A stretch of DNA of 56,674 bases. Source: Reclinomonas americana ATCC 50394. Lineage: Eukaryota; Jakobida; Jakobea; Jakobida. Under the pieces are notes generated by a model. That model had not been told where the DNA came from and did not search any database. It saw nothing but the letters and a program-made list of their open reading frames with translations. Below, piece after piece: positions 1-10,352 of the stretch. A program made the translations under genes and the position numbers. The DNA lies in NCBI GenBank assembly GCA_048213135.1, contig PS015355.1:1-56674 (forward strand), read 5' to 3'. The stretch's first letter is position 1; every line of letters begins with the position of its first letter.

Positions 1-94
1 TAAGTTACTTACTACTACTTACTTACTTACGTTACGTTCGTTACGTTCGTTCGTCGTACTCGTCGTCGTCGTCGCGACGTACGACGACGACGTC

Positions 95-177
<83 letters not shown>
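95..177. repeat. (CT)n microsatellite
   Basis: An uninterrupted run of CT dinucleotides about 80 bp long, preceded by short degenerate TTAC/GTC-rich runs from position 1. ORFs here on either strand are Arg-Glu or Leu-Ser periodic artefacts. I see no gene between 1 and 640. Confidence 0.95.
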
Positions 178-180
<3 letters not shown>

Positions 181-213
181 AGATGCATCATGCACACAGA
201 ACGAGCTTCCCAA

Positions 214-400
214 GTCTCTCTCTCTCTGCTTGTCTGCACCCACAAGGAGCTTTGCATGCCACTCTCTCACTCTCTCTCTCTCTGCTTGTCTGCACCCACG
301 AGGAGCTTTGCATGCCACTCTCTCACACTCTTTCTCTCTCTCTCTGCTTGTCTGCACCCACAAGGAGCTTTGCATGCCACTCTCTCACACTCTTCCTCTC
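214..400. repeat. Tandem repeat, three copies of about 60 bp
   Basis: Three successive copies share a core reading GCTTGTCTGCACCCAC followed by AAGGAGCTTTGCATGCCACTC, separated by variable CT runs. They are near-identical apart from the CT length. The array lies downstream of the PLAC8 stop codon and shows no coding signal. Confidence 0.85.
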
Positions 401-640
401 TCTAATGCAGCATGCACACAGAACGAGCCTCCTCCATCACACACCCTTTGCCTCTCACACTTCTCCTCCTTCTATCCCCTCTCACACAACTGTGCTACTC
501 AGTGTATCCGGCCGCGCCACCAGCTCCGCCAAGCTGGGATCCAGTGGCGGCAACGTGAACAGCGACATGCCAAGCAACTCGCCCATTCTCTCCTTTGACC
601 AAAGGTACTGACTGACAGAGAGGACACAGACTTCAGTGAT

Positions 641-1376
641 TCATTGCCTGGCTGGAGGCTGTTGCTGCTGCTGTTCATCCGGCCGCGGTGCTGGATCATA
701 CATACGCACACGCGGGATCGACATGTTGAGACTGCGCAGCGAGGTGCGCACCGGATTCGTGCTGTCGGCGACACGCGACACGAGCGAGGTGGCCAGTGAG
801 CGCACCGCCTGTCGCTGCTGCGGTTGCACACCGGCCACTGCCGCCGTGCCTGGTGTGAATACGCGTGATGGCATGCGCGACGCTGCTGCTCCTCCTGATC
901 CTCCTCCTCCGGCTCCGGCGACCTCCATGCTGGTCATGGTGGAGAGTGGCACGGCGCCGACGTCGTCGTCGAGACCGGTGTTGAACTGGAACTCGAGGCC
1001 CATGTGCGCGGAGAAGGGCGTCACCATCTTGTTGCGGAACTTGATCTCGCGGTAGTCTTGGCAGGCGGCGCAGCAAGGGCACAGGCACACGGCGAGGCAG
1101 TCGGCGCAGGCCTGCAAGTGGGAAGGGGTGAGTGTGGAGAGAAAGGGGAGGAGGGCGAGGGCTATGACATCTCAGTGGAATGAAGCGAGAGAGTGGAAGC
1201 GACAACAATGAGCGATGTGAGAGGAAGAGAGAGGAGAACAGCAAGGCGACGACTAAAGCGCGATGACATCTCAGTGGAATGAAGCAAGGGAGAGATGGAA
1301 GCGACAACAACGAGTGATGTGAGAGGGAGCGCGAAAGAGCAGCAAGACGACAACAAAGGAGCAGTTGACACTTGGG

Positions 1377-1431
<55 letters not shown>

Positions 1432-2686
1432 AGCAGTGCAGGAGCGGATTACGGCGATAAGCAAGGCGAGATTGACAACAACAATGATTGCGAGTCCGAG
1501 AGGGAGTGAGAGAACAAGGAGGGAAAGTGGATCAAGTTGAGAGTTAGGCAATGAGAGGGCAAGTGAGTGGATCATGACAACGACTGCAGCGCGATTGACA
1601 ACACGACTGAATGAGGAAGTGAGCAGGTGGGAGAGAGAGGAGTGCATCAAGGCGACAGATGAGTGACGGACACCGAGAATGGCAAGAGAGTGGAAGACAG
1701 CGAGAGAAGCACGCTTGACTGCGAGAATGAGAGAGTGCAGGAGAGTGGTCAACGGCGACAACAAAGGCGAGGATGACTGCAAGACGAGTGAGAAATGAGA
1801 GAGAAAGAGAGTGAGAGCGAGAGAAGCACGCCTGTTGCAAGAATGAGAGAGTGCAGGAGAGTGATCAACGGTGACGACAAAGGAGCGACTGACAACACGA
1901 ATGAGACAGAGAGGGAGCGACAAGAGCGAGGGAGAGAAGCGCGAGTCTGAGAGAATCGATTAATGGCAACGACACAGGAGCGATTGATAGAATGAGTGCG
2001 TGAGGGAGAGAGAGTGAAAGGGAGAGAGTGAATCGAGTTGACGCGAAAATATGAGAGCGAAAGGAGAAGATCAACAACGGCAAGGTAGACAGTAAAAATG
2101 AGAGGTATGATGAGTGAGAGAGAGAGAGAGAGAGAGTGGATCGTGGGGACACGCGAACGACACCCCGAAGCAGAGAGAGCAAACGGCGAGGATCAACAAA
2201 AGGTAAAGTTGACAGCACAATGAGAGGGAGAGAGGTGAACCAGCAACGGTGACAACAAGAAGGTGAAGCATTGAGAGTTATAGAGAGCAGATCAAGGCGA
2301 CAACAAAGAACGATTGATACGATAAACGTGAGTTGAGAGGGAGTGTGAAAGTGAGTGTGCGAGAGAGAAAGTGGACCAGAGTGCAGGGAGGGAGCGACTA
2401 GGAGAAGGAAATGACAACTCAATTGGTTGAGAGTGAATGCACCTTTCCCCCCTTGCCTTCCCCGCTTCCTCACCTGCTGCTGAAACCCATACTTGGACCG
2501 CAGTTGCTGCCGATTAAAGTACTGCTGACACCCGCATGTCATTGAAAACACGCAATCGTACGCCGTGCAAGGCCTATCATCCAGCGCCGCCTTGACAGTG
2601 CCCATCAGACACGGACAACAACATCCACCATACCAAACTGAACACACAAATGAGAGAGAGGGAGAGAGTGAGTGAGTGAATGGGGT

Positions 2687-2759
<73 letters not shown>

Positions 2760-3906
2760 GAGTNNNNNNNNNNNNNNNNNNNNNNNNNNNNNNNNNNNNN
2801 NNNNNNNNNNNNNNNNNNNNNNNNNNNNNNNNNNNNNNNNNNNNNNNNNNNNNNNNNNNNNNNNNNNNNNNNNNNNNNNNNNNNNNNNNNNNNNNNNNNN
2901 NNNNNNNNNNNNNNNNNNNNNNNNNNNNNNNNNNNNNNNNNNNNNNNNNNNNNNNNNNNNNNNNNNNNNNNNNNNNNNNNNNNNNNNNNNNNNNNNNNNN
3001 NNNNNNNNNNNNNNNNNNNNNNNNNNNNNNNNNNNNNNNNNNNNNNNNNNNNNNNNNNNNNNNNNNNNNNNNNNNNNNNNNNNNNNNNNNNNNNNNNNNN
3101 NNNNNNNNNNNNNNNNNNNNNNNNNNNNNNNNNNNNNNNNNNNNNNNNNNNNNNNNNNNNNNNNNNNNNNNNNNNNNNNNNNNNNNNNNNNNNNNNNNNN
3201 NNNNNNNNNNNNNNNNNNNNNNNNNNNNNNNNNNNNNNNNNNNNNNNNNNNNNNNNNNNNNNNNNNNNNNNNNNNNNNNNNNNNNNNNNNNNNNNNNNNN
3301 NNNNNNNNNNNNNNNNNNNNNNNNNNNNNNNNNNNNNNNNNNNNNNNNNNNNNNNNNNNNNNNNNNNNNNNNNNNNNNNNNNNNNNNNNNNNNNNNNNNN
3401 NNNNNNNNNNNNNNNNNNNNNNNNNNNNNNNNNNNNNNNNNNNNNNNNNNNNNNNNNNNNNNNNNNNNNNNNNNNNNGGGAGAGAGAGAGAGAGTGGGAG
3501 AGAAGAAGGGATGAGTGAGTGAGTGAGTGAGTAAGTGTGTGCGTGAGTGTGTGTGAGAGAGAGGGAGAGTGAGTGAGTGTGAGAGTGAGTAAGTGAGTGT
3601 GAGAGTGAGTGAGTGAGGGAGAGAGTGCAGAATGAGTGAGTGAGTGAGTGAGTGTGTGCTAGTGAGTGTGAGCGAGCGAGAGAGAGAGAGTGAGAGTCTT
3701 CTCTTTCCCTTTGCCTGTTGTCTCTCACACTCACACGCTCTCTCTCTCTCTCTCTCTCTCCCTCCTCTCTCTCTCTCCCCCTCTTTTCCCTCTCTCCTCT
3801 GTCTCTCTCATTCTCTCTCTCCCGCTCTGTGGACGCAACAAGTGCTACAGTCTGAGACGCATTCACCGCCGCACAGCGCCGACTCGTAGTCGCCATATTG
3901 CGCCAT
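641..3906 (-). CDS. PLAC8-family cysteine-rich protein
   Basis: Three exons (3906-3840, 2637-2474, 1111-641) give 233 residues. The first 110 or so carry the PLAC8 signature in order: an N-terminal SDC segment, CCCPCLMG, a Cys/Tyr-rich stretch ending KYGFQQQ, then CLCPCCAACQDYREIKFR. Joined at the chosen splice sites, the distance from SDC to the CCCPC block equals that of human PLAC8, which supports the unusual donor GTTGCGT after exon 1. PLAC8 proteins are small Cys-rich, membrane-associated proteins linked to organ size, metal tolerance and secretion in different lineages; the role here is unknown. The C-terminal 120 residues are Gly/Ala/Gln-rich and probably disordered. Intron 1 holds a 714-bp gap and a (GACA)n run; a 20-bp gap lies just upstream of the ATG. 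An extra exon hidden in the gap cannot be excluded. Confidence 0.8.
1140..2440. repeat. Degenerate GA-rich tandem repeats in PLAC8 intron 2
   Basis: The intron is almost entirely diverged copies of an approximately 100-130 bp GA-rich unit. One clear pair shares GAATGAGAGAGTGCAGGAGA plus GTCAACGGCGACAAC-like flanks (around 1720-1775 and 1840-1885). A (GT)n-(GA)n run sits at 1380-1428. No coding signal is seen on either strand. Confidence 0.75.
2688..2757. repeat. (GACA)n microsatellite
   Basis: A perfect tetranucleotide run of about 17 units that ends close to the assembly gap starting at 2764. The gap therefore probably reflects an expanded microsatellite inside PLAC8 intron 1. Confidence 0.95.
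2764..3477. other. Assembly gap (N)
   Basis: 714 undetermined bases inside PLAC8 intron 1. The sequence after it (3478-3820) is GA/GTGA-rich then CT-rich, consistent with more simple repeat. Confidence 0.99.
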
Positions 3907-3943
3907 CGCAACAACAACGCATGNNNNNNNNNNNNNNNNNNNN

Positions 3944-4682
3944 CGACAATCAACCACCGTGTCCTGCCCGTCGCTCATGCACAACAAGGCGGCCATGTTG
4001 TGTATCGTATCAGTTTCGTGTTGCTCTGGTGTGTGCGTGGTGACGGGAGCAGCTGCGGTGAAGAAAACGAGCTGACGTCGCAGTAGATATCGCGACGTCG
4101 CGCACAAATAAACAACAGCGGGCTTGATGACCAAGTCCAACCATATGCAGAACATCAACATACGTACCAGTCTTGAGAGCAGCAGTAGCTTTTCTTGCAT
4201 TGTGTTCGCTCACGAAGTTTGAACAATTCGACGTCGACGTCGAGAATTGCGATCTGCGTCGCCAACGACAACTACATGGTCTATCCAACCCGCAGCACAT
4301 GTTCAGCTGCATGATGGCCACCATCTTGAGCGATCGCCAGAAACAGAGATGGAAACAAGACAAGCAAGTACTGTAATGCGGACACAATTGCAAATCCCTT
4401 GCCGACAATGACCAAGGCACAAGCTACCATAAACTTCTCCAAACAGTCATCATCCCTTTCAGGAGGCAAAGCCAAGCAATCGCGTGCTGGCTTGTTTGGT
4501 CAGAGGATAAGCGAACGTCGCGATCGCAAATGCTAGCGCTGGCGATTCTGCGAGTCACGTCTCCACCTGCTGCGTACAAGGACAGCAAACCAGTGCTTGA
4601 GTCTTTATACACTCCCACGGTGCTTCAGAACCACGTCCTTTCATGCATGTCCTCCGATCATTTCGATATCCGTCACGCAGCG
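3944..4682. other. Intergenic region between divergent PLAC8 and SLX9 genes
   Basis: Roughly 740 bp between two divergently transcribed genes, so it should hold both promoters. No TATA-like element stands out. Short ORFs on both strands match no family. It contains one copy of a 27-bp element (4304-4330) that recurs upstream of MFSD8. Confidence 0.6.
4304..4330 (-). other. Dispersed 27-bp element, copy 1
   Basis: On the minus strand this reads CTCAAGATGGTG, GCC, ATCATGCAGCTG. It matches 25 of 27 bases of the copy at 49736-49762, and the similarity extends upstream through TTTCTGG. Each copy lies 250-400 bp upstream of, and in the same orientation as, a downstream ATG. Confidence 0.5.
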
Positions 4683-4974
4683 ATGAAGAAGAGGAAGCTG
4701 GTGGTCCGTACACACCCTCTCCCACTCCCTCTCCCTCTCTCCCTCTGACATCTTCTCCTCCACACACACAGAGTGGCACCGCAGTGGTCACCTCTGTTGC
4801 TCCGGAACGAGCGCAGGCCGAGGACGGCGAGAGCACAAAGAAGAAGAACAAGGCGAAAAAGTTGGCGGTGACACCGTCCAAGGGCGACACGTCAATGACG
4901 AGCGATGGTGGTGGCTCGGCCGACAAGAGGAGGCAGCGGAAGAAGAAGGGCGCGAAACGTTGCGTGTGAGGCGC

Positions 4975-5016
<42 letters not shown>

Positions 5017-5928
5017 AGTGCTGTTTGTGTGTGTGAGCGTGTGTGTGCAAGTGTGCAAGTGTGTGAAAGTGTGTGTCTGCAGGTGCTCTCTCTCTCTCTA
5101 TGCCTGTGTGTGTTTTTTGTGCAAGCGTGTATGCATGAGAAGTGCGTTCTGGCCTCTGTGTGTCTGTATGTGTGCATCTTCTGTCTGGTGCATGCCTGCA
5201 GGGGGAAAGAGAATCGTGGGTGGCAAAGAGTGAGAGTGTGCGCCATGTGCACATTCACATCACCGACACCCGACACTCGACACAGGCGCCGAACTGGTGA
5301 CCAAGCTGACGCATGAGCAGGAGAGTGAGAAGGTTACGCGCAGCCCTCTTCTCTTTGCCCGCCCTGCAGCTTGGCTGATGTGCGTTGCCTCACATGCTTA
5401 GGCGGCTGCTCGAGCGGCACGAGTGGGAGCACTGGGAACACTGGGAGCAGGCAGCACGACCACCAGCAGTAGCAGTGCTAGTGGTGTCATTGGAGGTGGT
5501 ATTGGCATTGGAGGCATGCCGAACTCGTTGTGGGCATCGCTGATGCAGCTGGAGAAGGAGCGCGCGCAGCAGAAGCAGGCCGATGCTGCTCGTGTGGGGC
5601 AGCAGAGGCGACTGGGCGGGCAGCCGAAGCATGGACTCGCTCGACAGCGGCTGCTGGTTAAGGAGTCGGCGCAGTTCAAGAGTGTGTTGGAGGTGCGAGT
5701 GAGAGGAAGGGGGAAAGGGAGGAATACGAAGCAGAGAGAGAGAGGAGAGCGGGACGAGTACAGAAGCAATGAGAGAGAGAGAGAGACGTGTGAGTCGGAA
5801 GAGTGGGGGGAGGAGGGCACACGCACACACACATTCACGCGCAGAGAGAGAGAGAGAGGGTGAGAGAGTGAGGGAGACATAAGTCGGAAGAATGGGGGAG
5901 GAGGGCATACCCTCACTCTCGCACGTGC

Positions 5929-5960
<32 letters not shown>

Positions 5961-6796
5961 CGGAAGGCGGGAGAAGGGAGAGGAATGCACACACACGCGA
6001 TGGGAGAGCGAGAGAAAGGGACAGAAACAGAAGCAACGAGAGAGAGAGACGCAAGTCGGAAGAATGGGGGAGGAGGGCACACCCTCACTCTCGCACGTGC
6101 GTCAGAGAGAGAGAGAGAGAGAGAGAGACGGAAGGCAGGAGAAGGGAGAAGAATGCACACACACACGCAATGGGAGAGCGAGAGAAAGGGACAGAAACAG
6201 AAGCAACGAGAGAGAGACGCAAGTCGGAAGAATGGGGGAGGAAAGCGCACACACGCACGCACAGAGAGAGAGGGAGTGAGACATATAAGTCGGAGAAGGG
6301 TTGAAAGGCACACGCACACACACTCACGTGCAAGGAGAGAGTAGAATCGAGAGCACCGACTGAGACTCGCCATGCTGCGCAGCATCCGACCTATCGCGCC
6401 GATCCATTCGGCACCATCGCGGAGCACTTGCGCAACGTGGTGGAGCTGGACCGCGCCCCACCGCCCGAGGTGGAGGCCAGTCAGAATCGTCGTCGTCGCC
6501 AGAATGTGAAGGACTACCGTGCCAAGAGGCGCGTGACGGCAGCTGCGGCTGCACCAATGGCAGTGGTGCCGCCGGCGGCTGGTGGAATGGCGGTGGATGG
6601 GAGCGATGAGATGGGCGACGGTGAGGAGCCAGCAATGCCGGCACCGCCCGCGATTGTGATTAGCAGCAGCTGGGTGGGACCGGGTGCGCGAGCGGGTGGT
6701 TCGCGGAAAGCGAAACGCGGACAGAAACGAAGCAGGGAAGACGACGGCGACGGCAATGGAGATGGGGGACTCGACGCATCGATGGATGGCGAGTGA
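4683..6796 (+). CDS. SLX9: SLX9/FAM207A-like ribosome biogenesis protein
   Basis: Five exons (4683-4700, 4772-4958, 5286-5332, 5402-5692, 6383-6796) join in phase to 318 residues. The diagnostic C-terminal SLX9 block is split by the last intron: KESAQFKSVLE at the end of exon 4 continues as HPTYRADPFGTIAEHL in exon 5. This corresponds to the family pattern of a Ser-x-x-Phe-x-x-Val-Leu followed by a DPF...I..HL helix. The N-terminus is Lys/Arg-rich (KKKNKAKK, KRRQRKKKGAKR), as expected for a nucleolar protein. SLX9 acts in 18S rRNA maturation and 40S precursor export in yeast; the same role is inferred here. The extreme C-terminus adds a family-variable Arg/Lys-Asp tail. Exon 2 ends at a GTTGCGT donor. 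The short first exon (six codons) is the weakest part of the model. It converges on the TruB gene with 38 bp between stop codons. Confidence 0.8.
5884..6300. repeat. Tandem repeat of about 170 bp in SLX9 intron 4
   Basis: Two nearly identical consecutive copies, each CTCACTCTCGCACGTGCGTC, a (GA)n run, a GGAGAAGGGAGA segment, CACACACGC, GAAAGGGACAGAAACAGAAG and GTCGGAAGAATGGGGGAGGA. Partial further units flank them (from about 5750 and up to 6300). Copies differ mainly in (GA)n length, so this is a recent tandem duplication. Confidence 0.85.
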
Positions 6797-6834
6797 AAAA
6801 GATCGACAAATTATGTGTGTGTTTCTCGATGGCA

Positions 6835-7851
6835 TTACACTTCAGGTGCGCTCGATGCGGAGACAACAGCTGCTGCTGGTGGTGCTGGGGCAGAGGAGGA
6901 GGAGGCGTCAGTGGCGGCGGCACTTGCTTCACCCTTGCCACGATCTCCCCGACCTCCTCGTCCACGACCACCACGGCCGCCGCCGCCGCCACGATGCTTT
7001 CCACGACCACCGCGATGCTGTCGCTCTTCACCGCGCCCACCGAATCCGCTCTCGCGACCGTACTGCGCCTCCAGCTGCTCCAGTGTCCACGCCTGCGTCA
7101 CCGAGAATGGACCGATGCAAGTGCGTCGGAGGGCCACCAGATGACCGCCGACGCCCAGCAGCTGACCGAGATCGTGCGCAATCGAGCGAACATATGTGCC
7201 CTGCGTTGAAAGCGTCAGACAAGTTCCGCCTCATCAGTTTTTTCCAAGCACACCAACCTTGGAACATCGCACACGAATGTGCAGATCGGCGCCATCGCGA
7301 CCGAGCACATCCAGCGCCGTGATGTTCACCATGCGCTTCGGTAGTGTCACACTGCCCACATCGTCGCCACGGTGCGCCTTGGAGTACAATCGCTGCCGAC
7401 ACAATGGCAATGAGCGCACGGCGCGCAGAGGACGACAAGTCGCACACACACACACACAAACCTCGCCATCCACATGCACCGCCGAGTACAACGGCACCGT
7501 CTGTTCCACCTCCCCCACAAACGTCTTGCACGCCTCCTCAATGCGCTCACTCGCCAGCGACTCCGCCCCCGCCACACGCTCGCACACCTCCGTGTCGGCG
7601 TCGTACGACGGCGTGCGCTCGCCGAGTCGCACCGTCGCCTCGTACTCCTTCTCCAGGCCCATCAGCATGTTCACCTTGACCGTGGCCTCGCGACCAATGC
7701 AGCAGATCAACAGGCCCTGGGCAGTGAGAGACTGAGTCAGCAAGCGCATTCTCTCGACAGTCGTCGCCTGGTGGCTAACATTGCAGTTCACCGCACTCGC
7801 TCGCTCATTCACAATATTCTTGGAAACTCTACGCGACCCATCGTCGATTAC

Positions 7852-7907
<56 letters not shown>

Positions 7908-8385
7908 CACTCATCTTCTTCATCGTCGACAGGTCATCGCGTTGACGGCTGTTGACACAACTTGGTCGTCCACTGCCCACGCTCACTCGCAGCAATCACT
8001 CTCTTATTCTCCTTCACTCTCTGATTCTCTTGACGCCACAATAAGCAAGTGAGTTGACACTTAATGCAGTCCAGGTGACAGCTAAGGCGTTCAGAGTGAG
8101 CAAGTGACGGCAGTGGACGACAAACTGGAAGAGGATGAGTGGCTGACAAACGGGAAGAGAGACTGCAGTGAAGGGTGTGGCAGTGGACGACATAACATCA
8201 GAAGAGAAGACACGGCCGAAACGAAGATTGCTTCAGTCTTTCTCTCTCTCTCCCTGTCTCTCAGCCATTCATCCTCTTCTTCGTCGACAAGTCATCGCCT
8301 TGATCGCTATATGCGCAGCTCACTCGTCTACACACTCAGTCTCGCTGCAGTCTCTCTCTCCTGCCCTCCATCAGTCACTGTCTCT

Positions 8386-8423
<38 letters not shown>

Positions 8424-8793
8424 NNNNNNNNNNNNNNNNNNNNNNNNNNNNNNNNNNNNNNNNNNNNNNNNNNNNNNNNNNNNNNNNNNNNNNNNNNNNN
8501 NNNNNNNNNNNNNNNNNNNNNNNNNNNNNNNNNNNNNNNNNNNNNNNNNNNNNNNNNNNNNNNNNNNNNNNNNNNNNNNNNNNNNNNNNNNNNNNNNNNN
8601 NNNNNNNNNNNNNNNNNNNNNNNNNNNNNNNNNNNNNNNNNNNNNNNNNNNNNNNNNNNNNNNNNNNNNNNNNNNNNNNNNNNNNNNNNNNNNNNNNNNN
8701 NNNNNNNNNNNNNNNNNNNNNNNNNNNNNNNNNNNNNNNNNNNNNNNNNNNNNNNNNNNNNNNNNNNNNNNNNNNNNNNNNNNNNNNNNNNNN

Positions 8794-8882
<89 letters not shown>

Positions 8883-10225
8883 CTGCCCTCCATCAGTCAC
8901 TGTCTCTACATCCACTCACATTTCTCTCCCTTTCCCCTCCCTCCCCTTCCCCTTCCCCTTCCCTCTCCTCCCTCCCTCTCACCGTGGCCATTGGATCCAG
9001 CGTCCCCGCATGCCCAATCTTACTGTTCCTCGCAATGCCCTTGAGCGCATCCGTGACCGCCGCACTCGTCATGCCCTGCGCCTTGTCGATCGCCACCACA
9101 AAGCCAGTGGCACTCGGCAGCGACGCCGGCGGCAAGTCGACTCCATCGCGACGAATGTACGCAACGCCGCCGAGCTGCGGAGAAGAAGAAGAAGAAGAGA
9201 GAAGAGAGAGAAGAGATGAGGAGAGAAGGAGGAGCACAAGGAGACGAAGAAGAACGCAAAGGAGGAGGAGGAGGAGGAGGAGAAGAAGAAGGAGAAGAAG
9301 GAGAAGGAGCAGGAGAAGGAGAAGAAGAAGGAGGAGGAGGAGAAGAAGAAGAAGAAGGAGGAGGAGAAGAGGAAGAAGAAGAAGAACAACAACAAGAACA
9401 AGAAGAAGAGGAGGAGGAGGAGGAGGAGAAGAATAAGAAAAGAACAAGAAGAAGAATGCATAGGAGGCGAAGGAGAAGAAGCACAAGGAGGTGGAGAATG
9501 AGCAGGAGAAAAAGAAGAACAAGAACAAGAACAAGAGAAAGGAGAACAGAGAGAGAAACAATGCAAAGGAGAAGAAGGATAAAGTGTCGCCTTATCTGCC
9601 TCTGTCCTTACCAAATGCCCGATTGTTGATGATGCAGAGGAAGAGGAAGAAGAAGAGTGAGGAGAAGAAGAAGAAGAAGAAGAAGAAGAAGAAGAAGAAG
9701 AAGAAGAAGANNNNNNNNNNNNNNNNNNNNNNNNNNNNNNNNNNNNNNNNNNNNNNNNNNNNNNNNNNNNNNNNNNNNNNNNNNNNNNNNNNNNNNNNNN
9801 NNNNNNNNNNNNNNNNNNNNNNNNNNNNNNNNNNNNNNNNNNNNNNNNNNNNNNNNNNNNNNNNNNNNNNNNNNNNNNNNNNNNNNNNNNNNNNNNNNNN
9901 NNNNNNNNNNNNNNNNNNNNNNNNNNNNNNNNNNNNNNNNNNNNNNNNNNNNNNNNNNNNNNNNNNNNNNNNNNNNNNNNNNNNNNNNNNNNNAAGAAGA
10001 AGAAGAAGAAGAAGAAGAAGAAGAAGAAGAAGAAGAAGAAGAAGAAGAAGAAGAAGAAGAAGAAGAAGAACAAGAACAAGAGAAAGAAGAGGAGACAGAG
10101 AGAGAGAAACAATGCAAAGGAGAAGGAGAGTGAAGGATAAAGTGTCGCCTTATCTGCCTCTCTCTCCTTACCAATTGCTCGATTGTTGATGATTCAGAGG
10201 AAGAGGAAGCGGAAGAAGAGGCCAT
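6835..10225 (-). CDS. TruB-family tRNA pseudouridine synthase with RGG-rich C-terminal tail
   Basis: Five exons (10225-10172, 9174-8983, 7716-7462, 7392-7258, 7200-6835), all phase 0, give 333 residues. TruB motifs follow in order: an [10 protein letters not shown] motif, the catalytic loop [11 protein letters not shown] with the nucleophilic Asp, [17 protein letters not shown] strand, [37 protein letters not shown], and [12 protein letters not shown] followed by [11 protein letters not shown]. These enzymes isomerise the conserved uridine 55 in the tRNA T-loop. No PUA domain follows; the last 75 residues are Gly/Arg-rich (RGG repeats) then Ala/Ser-rich, a nucleic-acid-binding style tail unusual for this family. 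Exon 1 encodes a Ser-rich start separated by about 1 kb of GAA repeat and a gap; a second, ATG-less copy of that exon lies at 9533-9660. Intron 2 (1.27 kb) carries CT repeats and a gap. Confidence 0.87.
7858..8877. repeat. (CT)n runs and duplicated segment in TruB intron 2, with gap
   Basis: CT runs occur at 7858-7904, 8390-8423 and 8794-8877, the last two flanking a 370-bp gap (8424-8793). A segment around CATCTTCTTCATCGTCGACAGGTCATCGC (from about 7910) is repeated with changes near 8270, so the CT run and flank were duplicated. No coding signal is visible. Confidence 0.85.
9181..10072. repeat. (GAA)n/(GGA)n repeat with assembly gap
   Basis: Purine-rich trinucleotide repeat on both sides of a 283-bp gap (9711-9993), filling TruB intron 1. 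Translations of it as poly-Lys, poly-Arg, poly-Glu or poly-Leu are artefacts. Long GAA runs are prone to unusual DNA structures and to length change. Confidence 0.95.
9533..9660 (-). pseudogene. Duplicate of TruB exon 1 lacking the start codon
   Basis: This block repeats 10081-10222 with about 85-90% identity by eye, including the conserved 3' flank GATAAAGTGTCGCCTTATCTGCC and the donor GTAAGG. The exon copy encodes a Ser-rich stretch ending STIGHL, against STIEQL in the functional copy. The ATG is replaced by GAAGAA-type sequence, so it cannot initiate translation in the same way. It probably arose by unequal exchange between the GAA repeats, but an assembly duplication around the gap is possible. 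Confidence 0.65.
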
Positions 10226-10352
10226 GAGACGACACCGAGGCAGCCACGCAACACGTCGAAGCAACGAAACAACAATCATAAAAAGAGAGACAGGCAAATC
10301 AACATGAATTTTAGTGTCACTTTGGTGGTGTTTTGGTGGTGGTTTGCTTGCC

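Noticed and set aside
2577-3953. ORFs crossing the 2764-3477 gap, and (GACA)n ORFs
   Set aside because: The frame is supplied by N bases and microsatellite sequence. Only exon 1 of the PLAC8 gene (3906-3840) is real here.
5880-6340. Regularly repeated blocks that could suggest a CRISPR array
   Set aside because: Two long tandem copies with GA runs in an intron of a eukaryotic gene. There are no short direct repeats with unique spacers and no cas genes.
9020-10112. Long ORFs of poly-Leu, poly-Ser, poly-Arg, poly-Lys and poly-Glu
   Set aside because: They are translations of GAA/GGA repeat and N gaps inside TruB intron 1, lacking homology and codon structure.
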